From JAJZMA01 sp021850405 (GTDB lineage Bacteria; Chloroflexota; Dormibacteria; Aeolococcales; Aeolococcaceae): 38,272 nucleotides of DNA. Positions 15,195 through 24,424 of this stretch are shown here, one piece after another (the first letter of the stretch is position 1; every line of letters begins with the position of its first letter). A program made the translations under genes and the position numbers. Location of the stretch: the NCBI GenBank assembly GCA_027365835.1, contig DAHXLU010000112.1, forward strand, positions 1 to 38,272. Direction: 5' to 3'. The notes beneath the pieces are model-generated. The model made no database searches, was not told the origin of the DNA, and was given only the letters and a program-made list of their open reading frames with translations.

Positions 15195-17840
15195 TCAGGC
15201 AGAGGAACGGGTTGCTGCCTCTGGCTCAAACAGACTGTCCAGGACTGCGAGGAGCTGCCGTACCCGGATCGGCTTTAGAAGATAGGCAAGTACACCCAGT
15301 TCGCGGATGGCTGCAGCCTGCTGTGGAGTGGCGTCTGCGGTCAGGATCACAACCGGAATCGTTGCAGTCCTGGGATTCCCCTTCAACCGCTCCAGCACCT
15401 CCCTTCCTCCGATGTCGGGCAGGTGCAGGTCCAGGATGATGAGATCAGGAGGCGACTGGATAGCCAGGGAAAGGGCGAGGCTTCCCTGCATGGCAGGTAC
15501 CAGCCGGATATAGGGCCGTTTTTCCAGAATCCGCTGCACCAGATGCACGTTGGCAAGGTTGTCTTCCACGTAAAACACACTCACCTCTGGCCTGCCAGCC
15601 AGCGCCTTGGGACGGGCCGTGCGCGCTGGCTTTGGATGCCCCTGCGCCACTGTAGGTGTCGCTGCAGCCTCAAGGTCCACCCAGAAGGTAGACCCGAGCC
15701 CGGGCCTGCTCTCCCAGTCCAGCGTTGCCCCCATGGCCTCAGCGAGTCTCCTGGCGAGCGCAAGCCCAAGGCCAGTACCGGTGACCTCAGTCCTCTCCGC
15801 CCCCAGCCGCTCAAACGGCTGAAAAAGGAGGGCCTGTCTCTCTTCTGGTATTCCCAGCCCCGTATCGGCAAACGCCACCCGGATCCTGCTGCGGTCACGC
15901 CCAACTGCTGTGGTCGTGACCAGCACCCGCCCACCGTCCCGGTTGTACTTGACTGCGTTGCTAAGCAGGTTCAGCCATATCTGCCTTAGCCGCTGCTGGT
16001 CAGCCCTTGCCCAGGGAGCAGCAAGATTGTCCTCCAGAACAATGGTTATGCCACGCGACGCCGCGTCGGGCTGCACCATGGTTACTGTATCGGCAAGGGT
16101 CTGGTGAACATCGACTGGTTCAAGGGACATCGACGCGCTGCTGTCAGCGCGATCCAGACGCGCTATATCCAGAACGTCATTGATCAGCGCCAGCAGGTGG
16201 TCTCCTGCCCGCAGAATGGCACGGATCGGCACGATCTGGTCTTCCCGTGGGTTGTCAAGTTCCAGCAGCTCAGCGTACCCAACCATGGACGAAAGTGGCG
16301 TGCGTAGCTCATGGCTCATACGGGACAGATGGTCCGCCCGCACCGTTGCCAGCTCCTGCGCACTGGCAAGGGCATGGTCTGCCATCTCCAGTGCAAGCCG
16401 GTGCTCGGTCAGATCCTCAAACTGCATCACATAGAAGGGTTCTGCATTACGCTCACGGATAAGTGACGAAGAAATGAACACTGGCACCGACGAGCCATTC
16501 TGCCGTCTCAGCTCCACCTCGGCCGACATGTGCTCCTCCCCCTGGTCGCGCATCTTGCGATACAGGGTCGTCAGTGTGGCAAGGGATTCCGGCGTGGCGA
16601 TGGTGGACCAGTCCTGTCCTGCAAGCTCTTCCTGCTGGTATCCCACCAAATTGGCAAACGCAGCGTTTACGCTGTCAAACTTCCCATCCTGTGCAACAAT
16701 CGCCATCCCAATGGGAGCATCCATCATTATGCGCCTGGAGATGGCATCGCTCAGCATCAGGGCCTCGCTCTTTTCCACCCGGGCAAGCGCAATTCCAACC
16801 AGGAGGGCAAACTCTGTCAGCCGCGCGACCTCGTCTGATCCAAACACCGGACTAAGCGGCCCAGACACCACCACGAGCTTTCCCAGACCAGTTCCCAGCA
16901 TGAGGGGAGCCACCACCCCCGGACTAGATCTCTCCCCTATCCGCAACTCCTGGCTCCCGGCCTCAAGCGTATTCCCCTGGGCTGGCACTATCGCACCATC
17001 CCTGGCCATACCAACGCTCGCCACCACCGCACCTTCGGGATCCAGAAAGCAAGCCGCAGAGCCACCCACAAGCCGCGTTGCCCAGGAAAGGGCCAACTCC
17101 ATCAGCTCCTGCTGGGACCGCGCAAACTGGGCCAGGAATCCCAGTGCCTCGTGATACTGCTCTTCCTCCATGCCACGCCATACGCGGCGCAGCCATGTTG
17201 GGGGACTGAGACTTGCGTAAAGCAGTGGCAGACTGGCGAACAGGAGCCCATAGATGGAAATCTCCAGAATGCTGCTGGCCAGGGAGCGTCGCACCACAAT
17301 GATTGCAACCAGCAAGGCGACAATGACCAGATAAGTGCCAAGAAGGGCACGGACCCTCCCCTTCTGTACTGCAGGGAGTGCCGTTGAGATCTTGCCCAGC
17401 CGCCATAGCGGCTCTGCCACAAACAGGACCCATGCGCCCAGCAGCACAGCGACCGCAATGTATCCCTCAGGTGTGCCTGCAGCCGCGGCCAGCCAGCGCC
17501 CTCCCAGAGCCTCAAAGAGCACCAGAGCGAAGCTGAGGAATCCAGTTCCCAGCACGACTGGGAGACGGTAGCGCACCACGTGGTTTCTGAACAGCACCAG
17601 CGACCAGGCGCTCCCGTAGAAGGCAGCCAGCGATACAATGCCAGATATGTACCGAAGAAGAGCAAGCTGTGGATCTATCTGGTCCACTGGTAGCAGTACG
17701 ATACCAAGCAGCCCGATGCTAAGCCCCAGAAACAGGTTGCTCTGTACATGATGGCGGAAACCACGCCAGAAAAGCACAGCTGCCAGCAGCAGAAACACTA
17801 CGCCATCCACGCCCGCCAGGAGAGCTGCATAAAAAGCCAT
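15195..17840 (-). CDS. Hybrid sensor histidine kinase with C-terminal receiver
   Basis: The protein has 881 residues from the ATG at 17840. About eight membrane segments occupy residues 1-215, giving an integral-membrane sensor. A GAF-like region (about 230-345) and a PAS domain (about 365-480, ending MQFEDLTEHRLALE) follow. The HisKA domain has the phospho-acceptor His in HLSRMSHELRTPLSSMVGY (about residue 510). The HATPase_c domain has the N box LLSNAVKYN, G1 ADTGLGIP and G2 GTGLGLALARRLAEAMG. A receiver domain (about 755-870) has the acceptor Asp in LIILDLHLPDIGG, a Thr in VILTADAT and the Lys in YLLKPIR. The open frame continues upstream into hpt, but the start must lie near 17840 because hpt diverges at 17909; a TTG at codon 54 of the long frame would also add a membrane helix. 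No separate response regulator gene is nearby, and the signal is unknown. Confidence 0.93.
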   Translation of the reverse strand: MAFYAALLAGVDGVVFLLLAAVLFWRGFRHHVQSNLFLGLSIGLLGIVLLPVDQIDPQLALLRYISGIVSLAAFYGSAWSLVLFRNHVVRYRLPVVLGTGFLSFALVLFEALGGRWLAAAAGTPEGYIAVAVLLGAWVLFVAEPLWRLGKISTALPAVQKGRVRALLGTYLVIVALLVAIIVVRRSLASSILEISIYGLLFASLPLLYASLSPPTWLRRVWRGMEEEQYHEALGFLAQFARSQQELMELALSWATRLVGGSAACFLDPEGAVVASVGMARDGAIVPAQGNTLEAGSQELRIGERSSPGVVAPLMLGTGLGKLVVVSGPLSPVFGSDEVARLTEFALLVGIALARVEKSEALMLSDAISRRIMMDAPIGMAIVAQDGKFDSVNAAFANLVGYQQEELAGQDWSTIATPESLATLTTLYRKMRDQGEEHMSAEVELRRQNGSSVPVFISSSLIRERNAEPFYVMQFEDLTEHRLALEMADHALASAQELATVRADHLSRMSHELRTPLSSMVGYAELLELDNPREDQIVPIRAILRAGDHLLALINDVLDIARLDRADSSASMSLEPVDVHQTLADTVTMVQPDAASRGITIVLEDNLAAPWARADQQRLRQIWLNLLSNAVKYNRDGGRVLVTTTAVGRDRSRIRVAFADTGLGIPEERQALLFQPFERLGAERTEVTGTGLGLALARRLAEAMGATLDWESRPGLGSTFWVDLEAAATPTVAQGHPKPARTARPKALAGRPEVSVFYVEDNLANVHLVQRILEKRPYIRLVPAMQGSLALSLAIQSPPDLIILDLHLPDIGGREVLERLKGNPRTATIPVVILTADATPQQAAAIRELGVLAYLLKPIRVRQLLAVLDSLFEPEAATRSSA

Positions 17841-17908
17841 GACAAATCCTAGTATGCAACATAACAGGGGTAATATCACCAAGATGGCAGTTAACCTTGA
17901 CTGAGTCC

Positions 17909-18523
17909 ATGCCGGGCTCTGCGGGCCAGCCTGGGAGTGGCGCAGCAGGGGAGTTTGCCCTGGGAGACACAGTGCTGTCAGCGAGCCAGATATCTGAGCG
18001 CACTGGAGAGCTGGCCCGCCAGATAGATGCTGCCTACAGCACACTTGCGCGTCCGCTGGTGCTGGTCTGCATACTCAAGGGCTCATTCTTCTTCACCGCT
18101 GACCTGGCACGACGGCTATCTGTCCCCATAGAGCTGGATTTCATGGCGGTGCGCTCCTATGGGGCCCGGGTAAAGAGTTCCGGCACGGTGGAGCTTGTAA
18201 AGGACATCTCCACGCCACTTGGAGGGAGAGATGTGCTACTGGTAGAGGACATTGTGGACACGGGCCTCACAACGGCCTTTCTACACCGTCATCTTCAGGA
18301 GCATGCTCCAGGGTCGCTGGAGATAGTGTCGCTGCTGTACAAGGAGACTGGAAAGCAGGAGTATGTGGCGTGCAGATGGACCGGCTTTACGATACCCGAC
18401 AGGTTTGTGGTTGGATATGGTCTTGACTATGATGAGCAATGGCGCAATCTGGAGGATATCCGCGAGATGATCCCAGCCGCAGAGAAGCTTGCCAAGAGCG
18501 CAGAGCGGAAGACAACCGTCTAG
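17909..18523 (+). CDS. hpt: Hypoxanthine (guanine) phosphoribosyltransferase
   Basis: This 204-residue purine salvage enzyme converts hypoxanthine or guanine with PRPP to IMP or GMP in the cytosol. Hallmarks are VLVCILKGSFFFTADLARRL (PPi-binding loop region), the flexible-loop segment RSYGARVKSSGTVELVKDI, the PRPP-binding motif VLLVEDIVDTGLTTAFL with the two acidic residues, and the C-terminal FVVGYGLDYDEQWRNL. The N-terminal 20 residues are a Gly/Ser-rich extension. I use ATG 17909; a TTG 12 bp upstream is in frame. It is divergent from the hybrid kinase gene across 68 bp. The next gene begins 7 bp after the stop, so it heads a small operon. Confidence 0.95.
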   Translation: MPGSAGQPGSGAAGEFALGDTVLSASQISERTGELARQIDAAYSTLARPLVLVCILKGSFFFTADLARRLSVPIELDFMAVRSYGARVKSSGTVELVKDISTPLGGRDVLLVEDIVDTGLTTAFLHRHLQEHAPGSLEIVSLLYKETGKQEYVACRWTGFTIPDRFVVGYGLDYDEQWRNLEDIREMIPAAEKLAKSAERKTTV

Positions 18524-18530
18524 GAGCAAT

Positions 18531-20177
18531 ATGCCCTCCCGCAAAAGCATCCGCAAGGAGCTGGCCGCATCCATCGCTGACCTTACTGAACTTGTTGGCA
18601 CGGAAAAAGACAGTGCTCCCAGCACCCTGGAAGAGACCACCAAAGAGAACGCAGAGGCAGCCCCTTCCGTAGATGGCGAGCAGTCCTCCCCTGCTGCTCC
18701 ACTGCACAGCGGACCAGAGTCCGGTATACAGGCAGAGCTCCGTCCCGAAGCAGGGAGCACCACAAAGAAGGGACGGGTTAAGGAAGACGAGGCGGCGCTC
18801 TCAGAGGGAGACCCTGAGCGGCTGCCTGAACATGTCCAGGAGCAGCTTACCGAACTGCGCGAAATAGCGATGGAGCTCAAGGAACCAGCGCCGGGTGCTG
18901 CCAGCTCTACTGCAGACGGGGAGGAGGGACTGAAGAGTGCCCCGTCTGAAATCGTCCCTGAAAGTGTCCCGCCCAGGAGAGTCCCCTATCTGGACAAGCC
19001 CGTCTGGCTGGACCAGGGGGAATCAGCCACGGTACCGAAGGATGGGATAGAGCAGGCAGTTCCGCAAGTGGATGCCGCAGCACCTGCCGGTCCTGCACCA
19101 GTACGCCATGGACAAGGAGCCCTCACCCCACGGAATTCCCCGTCGGTCTCGGATGCTGGCACAGGGCTTCCGCGGCTCACAGCAAAGCAGATCCGGGAGA
19201 CGCAGGAAGACATCAACCTGGCACTGCAGAGCCTTCGTGAGTCCTCCCTTACTCCCGAACCAGCCCAATATTCCGCCGAGAGTGCAGAGGCAGAGGCAGA
19301 GGCAGAGGCAGAGGCAGAGGCAGAGGCAGAACCTGAAACTGGCACTGGGGAAGGGACGATGGAGCAGGCAACACTCACAGCCGGGGTGGGGGCGATTCCG
19401 GATGAAACTTCTGCCCTGGTGGGCCCAGCCAGTGAGGAAGGTGCAGAGCGGCAGCCTACTGCTGTCAGCGAGTCCGAGCCGGAGATGGAGACAGACATAG
19501 AGGCTGAGGCAGCGGCTGGCCCGGCCATGAATCCTGAAGAACCACCCTGGAGCGGCGAGCCTGATTCCTCCCCTGGCATTGAGCCCGCGCCGCCGGATAC
19601 TCCCCTAGCACAGATACCCTGGTCTCCTGCGGTTGCGATGGCTCCTGCAGAAGACCTCCGCACCAGCCTTTCGACAGAGGCAGTCCGCCCGATGCCGCCT
19701 CCTCCCCCACAACCAGCGCCAAGGAGACGCTGGCCGCTACTGGTCGTTCTCATTCTGCTTCTGCTCATCGTCGCCGGCGTGGGCGCGTTCCTGCTTCACG
19801 GGACACCCTCCACCAGACACTCAGGAGCAGCCTCCAGCTTCACCGTCACCAGCCTCTACGTTACCGGCATCGCCCCCGGGGCGGTGGCAGCAACTGCCAC
19901 CCACCTGCTGCCTGCTGGCACTAGCAGCGTACAGGTTGACGGCTACTTCTCCCATGCAGCACCCGCACAGACGGTAACACTCTCGCTGGACCAGCTGCCT
20001 GGAGGTGCCAGTAAAATCCTGGTACAGCAGCTTTATATCCTGTCGCCCAATGCGCAGGGGTCTGGCACCATGGCGCTCGCCCTGACACCCCCGAAACCAC
20101 TCGCCAGCGGAAGCTACGAAATCGTTGCAAGCAGCGGCGTCACTCAACTGCGCAGCTGGCAGTTTTCTGTGAGCTAG
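18531..20177 (+). CDS. Acidic low-complexity single-pass membrane protein
   Basis: The protein has 548 residues, starting at ATG 18531 with an AGGAG site overlapping the end of hpt. About the first 400 residues are very acidic, Pro/Ser/Glu/Ala-rich and probably disordered, and include eight consecutive Ala-Glu dipeptides encoded by a GCAGAG hexanucleotide tract (19284-19331). One membrane helix follows (PLLVVLILLLLIVAGVGAFLL, about residues 400-422 after an Arg-rich stop). The last about 125 residues form a beta-rich extracytoplasmic domain with Ig-like spacing. The order cytoplasmic linker, helix, outer beta domain resembles the pseudokinase at 21620, suggesting related surface-sensing or scaffolding roles. 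I recognise no family. It is probably co-transcribed with hpt. Confidence 0.8.
   Translation: MPSRKSIRKELAASIADLTELVGTEKDSAPSTLEETTKENAEAAPSVDGEQSSPAAPLHSGPESGIQAELRPEAGSTTKKGRVKEDEAALSEGDPERLPEHVQEQLTELREIAMELKEPAPGAASSTADGEEGLKSAPSEIVPESVPPRRVPYLDKPVWLDQGESATVPKDGIEQAVPQVDAAAPAGPAPVRHGQGALTPRNSPSVSDAGTGLPRLTAKQIRETQEDINLALQSLRESSLTPEPAQYSAESAEAEAEAEAEAEAEAEPETGTGEGTMEQATLTAGVGAIPDETSALVGPASEEGAERQPTAVSESEPEMETDIEAEAAAGPAMNPEEPPWSGEPDSSPGIEPAPPDTPLAQIPWSPAVAMAPAEDLRTSLSTEAVRPMPPPPPQPAPRRRWPLLVVLILLLLIVAGVGAFLLHGTPSTRHSGAASSFTVTSLYVTGIAPGAVAATATHLLPAGTSSVQVDGYFSHAAPAQTVTLSLDQLPGGASKILVQQLYILSPNAQGSGTMALALTPPKPLASGSYEIVASSGVTQLRSWQFSVS
19284..19331 (+). repeat. GCAGAG hexanucleotide microsatellite
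   Basis: Seven perfect GCAGAG units are followed by one GCAGAA, all inside the membrane-protein gene and in frame, coding for Ala-Glu repeated eight times. Unit gain or loss would change protein length by two residues without a frameshift, so the tract could vary between strains by slippage. Confidence 0.9.
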
Positions 20178-20336
20178 GCAATGAACTCACCACCCAGATA
20201 CAGCGCTCATGGAACTGATTTCACCGCATCCCCAGCCAGCGCCAATAGTCGCCTGCAGGAGAGATGGGCAGTGGCAGGCCCTGTTTACGTCCCGGGCTGC
20301 GCGCAAAAGCAGACCCCACACTGGTAGTCTTCCATC

Positions 20337-21623
20337 GTGACTGCTACAACCGAAACCGCCACCAAAACCCACCCGGCCATCGTTACCAACCCCTGGGAGA
20401 GCGCCCAGCGCCAGTTTGACGCGGCTGCAGAGCTGCTCAACATGGACAAGAGCCTGCGCGCAGTGCTGAGAGAGGTACGGCGCGAGCTGGTCGTACGGTT
20501 CCCAGTGCGGATGGACAACGGCTCGCTCAAAATCTATGAAGGATACCGGGTGCAACATAACCTTACCCGGGGGCCCGCCAAGGGCGGTATCCGATTCCAC
20601 CCCAACGTTTCTCTGGACGAGGTAAAGGCCCTTTCCATGTGGATGACGTGGAAGTGCGCCCTGGTCAACATCCCCTACGGAGGGGCCAAGGGCGGGGTGA
20701 TTGTGGACCCACAAGAGCTCTCCATGCGGGAGCTGGAGCGGTTGACCCGCCGGTTTGCCAGTGAAATCACGCTGCTGGTGGGCCCTGAGTCTGATATACC
20801 TGCCCCCGATGTAAACACCAATGCCCAGGTCATGGCATGGATCATGGATACGGTGTCAATGGAGTCTGGCTATTCGGTACCGGCAGTTGTAACCGGCAAA
20901 CCACAGGAGATTGGCGGAAGCGAAGGCCGGCCCGCAGCAACTGGACGGGGCGTCACCATAGTTGCACTGCAGGCATGCAAACGGCTGAAGATGGATCCCG
21001 CCAGCTCTACAGTTGCCATCCAGGGATTTGGCAACGTAGGCTCGATCAGCGCACAGCTTATGGAGCAGGCAGGATTCCGGATTGCAGCGGTATCAGACGT
21101 ATACGGGGGAATTTACAATCCTGCCGGAATCGACATCGCGAAGCTGCTCGAGTACAGGGAAGAGACCGGCAAGGTAACCGGATTTGAAGGGACAGAGCCC
21201 GTTACCAATGAAGAGCTGCTGGAGCTACCAGTTGACATACTGGTGCCAGCAGCGCTCGAGAACCAGCTCACCAGTGAAAATGCCCCCAGGATAAAGGCAA
21301 AACTTGTGGTTGAGGGGGCCAACGGGCCCACCACACCAGATGCCGATGCCATACTGGAATCCCGCGGCATAACTGTAGTGCCAGATATCCTTGCCAATGC
21401 TGGCGGAGTTACTGTCTCGTACTTCGAATGGGTGCAAGACCTGCAGTCCTTCTTCTGGGAGGAAAGTGAGATAAACGCCAGGCTGGAAAACATAATGGTA
21501 AAGGCGTTTAACCAGATGTGCGAACAGGCCGACAGCCACAGCTGCTCCCTGCGGCTGGGTGCCTATCTTGTAGCAGTATCCCGGGTAGCGCAGGCAACAC
21601 AGGTGCGCGGGATCTATCCGTGA
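20337..21623 (+). CDS. gdhA: Glutamate dehydrogenase
   Basis: The protein has 428 residues, typical of hexameric glutamate dehydrogenases that interconvert glutamate with 2-oxoglutarate and ammonium. Substrate-domain motifs are YRVQHNLTRGPAKGGIRFHP, MTWKCALVNIPYGGAKGGV with the catalytic Lys, and GPESDIPAPDVNT with the catalytic Asp. The dinucleotide domain has the GFGNVGS Rossmann loop, VEGANGPTT, and the conserved DILANAGGVTVSYFEWVQ block. The GTG at 20337 is used: it begins the N-terminal helix region, and TAGTCT at 20325-20330 could be a -10 box 6 nt upstream of a leaderless start. NAD versus NADP use is not certain from motifs. Its stop codon overlaps the start of the pseudokinase gene. 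Confidence 0.96.
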   Translation: MTATTETATKTHPAIVTNPWESAQRQFDAAAELLNMDKSLRAVLREVRRELVVRFPVRMDNGSLKIYEGYRVQHNLTRGPAKGGIRFHPNVSLDEVKALSMWMTWKCALVNIPYGGAKGGVIVDPQELSMRELERLTRRFASEITLLVGPESDIPAPDVNTNAQVMAWIMDTVSMESGYSVPAVVTGKPQEIGGSEGRPAATGRGVTIVALQACKRLKMDPASSTVAIQGFGNVGSISAQLMEQAGFRIAAVSDVYGGIYNPAGIDIAKLLEYREETGKVTGFEGTEPVTNEELLELPVDILVPAALENQLTSENAPRIKAKLVVEGANGPTTPDADAILESRGITVVPDILANAGGVTVSYFEWVQDLQSFFWEESEINARLENIMVKAFNQMCEQADSHSCSLRLGAYLVAVSRVAQATQVRGIYP

Positions 21624-23188
21624 GCCCAGGACCAGGAGACAGCACCCAGAGCCCACCAACAGCGTCTGAGATGAGGGCTGAGGATGCACTTGCTGACTAC
21701 GAGCTGAGCACAAGGCTCGCCACCAGGTGGTCGGGAACAGTATTTGCGGGCAGGTACCGCAAAACCGGCTATGTTGTCGCACTGGAGATACTGAACGAGC
21801 AGCTGACCGAACACCCGGGGTTCTCCGAGGAACTTGCACGCGTCGGTGCCAGGCTGGCACGGCTGCGGCACCCAAGGCTGGTATCCACGTACGACCTGCG
21901 GGAGACACCGAGGGGTCTTTGCCTTATCACCGAACTGCCACCAGGACGATTGCTGTCGCAGCTACTGGAAGAGCCTGGGACCAGACTCTCGGTACCCGAT
22001 GTACTGCTGATAGCCGATGACCTGCTGGCTGGCATAAGTGCGGCTCACGAACGGGGGGTAACGCACGGAGATATCCGGAAAGAGAGTATTGCCGTGCTGG
22101 CCGATGGCCATGTCAAGCTGGCGGACCTGGCGCTGGCAGAGGCCGCTACCAGGACCAGCCCTCCGGGATGGGAGGTACGCTACCCCGACCCAGCGGGCAC
22201 AGGTATTCCCGAGGCAACCGATATCTATGCTGCGTCATGTCTCCTCTCTGAGCTGCTTGCCAATGAGGACCCGGCCAATCCAGTAAAGCTGCCCGGCTCA
22301 ATCGCCACAGTGCTGCAATCTGCCCAGGCGCCCAATCCCACCCAGCGTCCCTCCAGCGCTGCAATCTTGCGCAAGACACTGCTCGCTGCAGCTGAAAGCT
22401 CACTTGGGCGACAGTGGCGCCAGACCAGAACCCTGCAGCCTGGATCAGTGCTGGTAGGAGGCGGATCTGCCGGGAGTCCGCAGCGCCGCGTGCAGGCTCC
22501 CCCGGAAGAGAGACCAGTACCTGTCCCGGTGGCGCTGCCTCCAGTACAGCGCTCAATGGAGCAGGAGGACAGGCAGGCACCTCATGCTTCTGACACACTG
22601 GAAAGTGGCGCACAGGAACTGCCCGTTGCCGCTGCTGCTGCTTCAACGGCAGCCGCTTCGCAGGCGCCCACACTCCCTCCTGGACCCGATGCAGGCGCAA
22701 CGGCAGAGCCCTCCAGACGCGAGCGCAGGGAACGACCCCAGAAGGATACTGGTGGGGCTATGCGCTATGCATGGCGAGGCCTTTTTTCGCTCCTCATACT
22801 GGCCGCAGTTGCAGCCGGCATACTCGCCGCCCTCTCAGTGGAAGGCAGGTTTCCACCCCCAACGACCATCCCGGCGCTGCGACTGGCGGGGCCGGTGAAA
22901 CTTACGGCAACTCCAGCTTCCGGCACCTGCAACACCAACTTCATCATTACCGCGACCGCACCGGTACGCGGAGCGGGCATGCTGCGCTACTCCTGGCGCG
23001 AGAGCACCGGAGTGGTAACCACACCACAGAGCCTTCCAATAACCATTGCAGATGGCTCTTTCCGGCTGGAGCAGCCCTGGCGGATCACCACACCGCTCTC
23101 AGCTCCGGCAAGGATTACCCTTGAGATACTCGCTCCAAAGTCCATCCCCACCTCGCTGGTGGTGCCCTACCACTGCACTCCTGCCTGA
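21620..23188 (+). CDS. Membrane-anchored Ser/Thr kinase-like protein, probable pseudokinase
   Basis: The 522-residue protein starts at the GTG overlapping the gdhA TGA (GTGA), so it is translationally coupled; ATG 21671 is an alternative. Residues about 25-260 have the bacterial eukaryotic-type kinase fold: TVFAGRYRKTGYVVALEIL, LARLRHPRLVSTYD, LLSQLLEE, HERGVTHGDIRKESI, LADLAL and ATDIYAASCLLSELL. Key catalytic residues are missing: the beta-3 Lys is Glu56, the catalytic-loop Asn is Ser, HRD reads HGD (Asp151), and DFG reads DLA. It is therefore probably a pseudokinase. A Pro/Ala-rich linker, a single membrane helix (about 387-407) and an outer beta domain with one Cys pair follow. In actinobacteria, kinase signalling through GarA/OdhI controls glutamate dehydrogenase, so coupling to gdhA may be regulatory; this is inference. 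Confidence 0.85.
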   Translation: MSPGPGDSTQSPPTASEMRAEDALADYELSTRLATRWSGTVFAGRYRKTGYVVALEILNEQLTEHPGFSEELARVGARLARLRHPRLVSTYDLRETPRGLCLITELPPGRLLSQLLEEPGTRLSVPDVLLIADDLLAGISAAHERGVTHGDIRKESIAVLADGHVKLADLALAEAATRTSPPGWEVRYPDPAGTGIPEATDIYAASCLLSELLANEDPANPVKLPGSIATVLQSAQAPNPTQRPSSAAILRKTLLAAAESSLGRQWRQTRTLQPGSVLVGGGSAGSPQRRVQAPPEERPVPVPVALPPVQRSMEQEDRQAPHASDTLESGAQELPVAAAAASTAAASQAPTLPPGPDAGATAEPSRRERRERPQKDTGGAMRYAWRGLFSLLILAAVAAGILAALSVEGRFPPPTTIPALRLAGPVKLTATPASGTCNTNFIITATAPVRGAGMLRYSWRESTGVVTTPQSLPITIADGSFRLEQPWRITTPLSAPARITLEILAPKSIPTSLVVPYHCTPA

Positions 23189-23257
23189 GGGGGAAACAGC
23201 CAGCCATGGGGCCACATCAGACTGGATGTGCCCGGGTGAAGACCCCCGCCTTGTCTG

Positions 23258-24328
23258 TCAGTGCACCCAGAAATCTGCCGGGGGTACGAGGGGTCGGGAA
23301 TACGGATGCAGCCAGATTCCCTGCCAGACTACCCCTGTAGGTCCATGGGGGAGCAGCGCAGACCCAAGCGGGACGCTTATCCTCCTTGCCGGAAAGCAGT
23401 CGACCTGGGTCAAAGAGACCTGGCCCACCACAACGATGTTGTTGACGTGTGGCCCCTTCCACCGCTTTGGCAGAGTGCCAGGGAACGTGGGCAGTCCGAG
23501 CCACTGCCCATAGCTGACTGCGCTTAGCGACCCTGGCAATGTGCACGCCGGCACATCTACAAGAAGGGTAGTGTGGCCTCCGTTATGCCCCTTTGCAGTC
23601 CACGGGAGCAACATCGTGGCGGTAACTGCCTCTATCTGGGGCGGAGAATACGTCCCGGTACAGGGAAAGAGGGAAGGACCACGGTAATCCACCATCCCCC
23701 TTCCGGTCATGGCATTCAGGACATACAGCTCAACGGGGGAAGGATCCAGGGGAGGGTCACCAGCTGGAGGGACCGCCCTGGTGGGTGAGGGGCTGCCCAG
23801 GATCAGGGGGCAGGAAGCCACTCCCTGCTGTCCAACTGCAAGTGCCGCCCAGGCAAGCTCATGAGTGTAGCCAGGAAGGCTGGTGGAGGTACCCGGACCC
23901 GCAGCAGGAGTTGGAGCTTCCTTTGGTGTCCAGGATGAAACATTGCCGATGGTGACATACGCGAGCAGGAGGGTTGGATGGGTAATCCACTCGTTGAGCG
24001 CGCCATCAAAGAGCAGGCGTGCCTGGCTGGCAGATATTTTGGGGAAGGCATGTGTTGCAGGCTGCATGACCACGCGGCCGCCATCCAGATTGACCGGGGA
24101 GGCAAGGCAGACACCATGTATCGCAACCCCAGGCGGACCTTTCGTGGCAGGACCGCTACAGGGAGATGCCTCTGTAACCGGATGGGACGGGGAAGAAAGG
24201 CTCGCAGCTCCACAGGCAGAGAGCAGGATGCAGGCAACTGCTGCCACACTGCCTGGAAGTAAGCAACGGGACCAACCCGCCCCCTCAAGAGTGCCTGCTT
24301 TTCCTGCTCTCACAGATGCATAACGCAT
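23258..24328 (-). CDS. Predicted lipoprotein, function unknown
   Basis: The 356-residue protein has a lipoprotein signal: Arg-rich n-region, hydrophobic SVAAVACILL and lipobox LSAC with the Cys near residue 39, then a Ser/Pro-rich tether. The rest has no recognised domain. It contains several Cys (ASPCSGP, IHGVCLASP, FPCTGTYSPP, DVPACTLPG, QVDCFPARR), suggesting disulfides outside the membrane. I chose ATG 24328, which gives a normal signal length. TACTTT lies about 9 nt before it, a possible -10 for a leaderless message. It converges on the pseudokinase gene, with 69 bp between. The next lipoprotein gene upstream on the same strand ends about 96 bp away, so co-transcription is possible. Confidence 0.75.
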   Translation of the reverse strand: MRYASVRAGKAGTLEGAGWSRCLLPGSVAAVACILLSACGAASLSSPSHPVTEASPCSGPATKGPPGVAIHGVCLASPVNLDGGRVVMQPATHAFPKISASQARLLFDGALNEWITHPTLLLAYVTIGNVSSWTPKEAPTPAAGPGTSTSLPGYTHELAWAALAVGQQGVASCPLILGSPSPTRAVPPAGDPPLDPSPVELYVLNAMTGRGMVDYRGPSLFPCTGTYSPPQIEAVTATMLLPWTAKGHNGGHTTLLVDVPACTLPGSLSAVSYGQWLGLPTFPGTLPKRWKGPHVNNIVVVGQVSLTQVDCFPARRISVPLGSALLPHGPTGVVWQGIWLHPYSRPLVPPADFWVH

Positions 24329-24424
24329 AAGGCAGAAAAAGTAGCCATCACCTGGCAAGTCCTGCCCTCCATCCATACGACAGGGGGCGCGCTCCAAAAA
24401 AGCTGGACAGGCATGGAGGCCGGT

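Noticed and set aside
18986..19768. 260-codon minus-strand Ser/Ala-rich frame
   Set aside because: It mirrors the acidic repeat protein; the Ser-Ala runs are the antisense of the GCAGAG tract.
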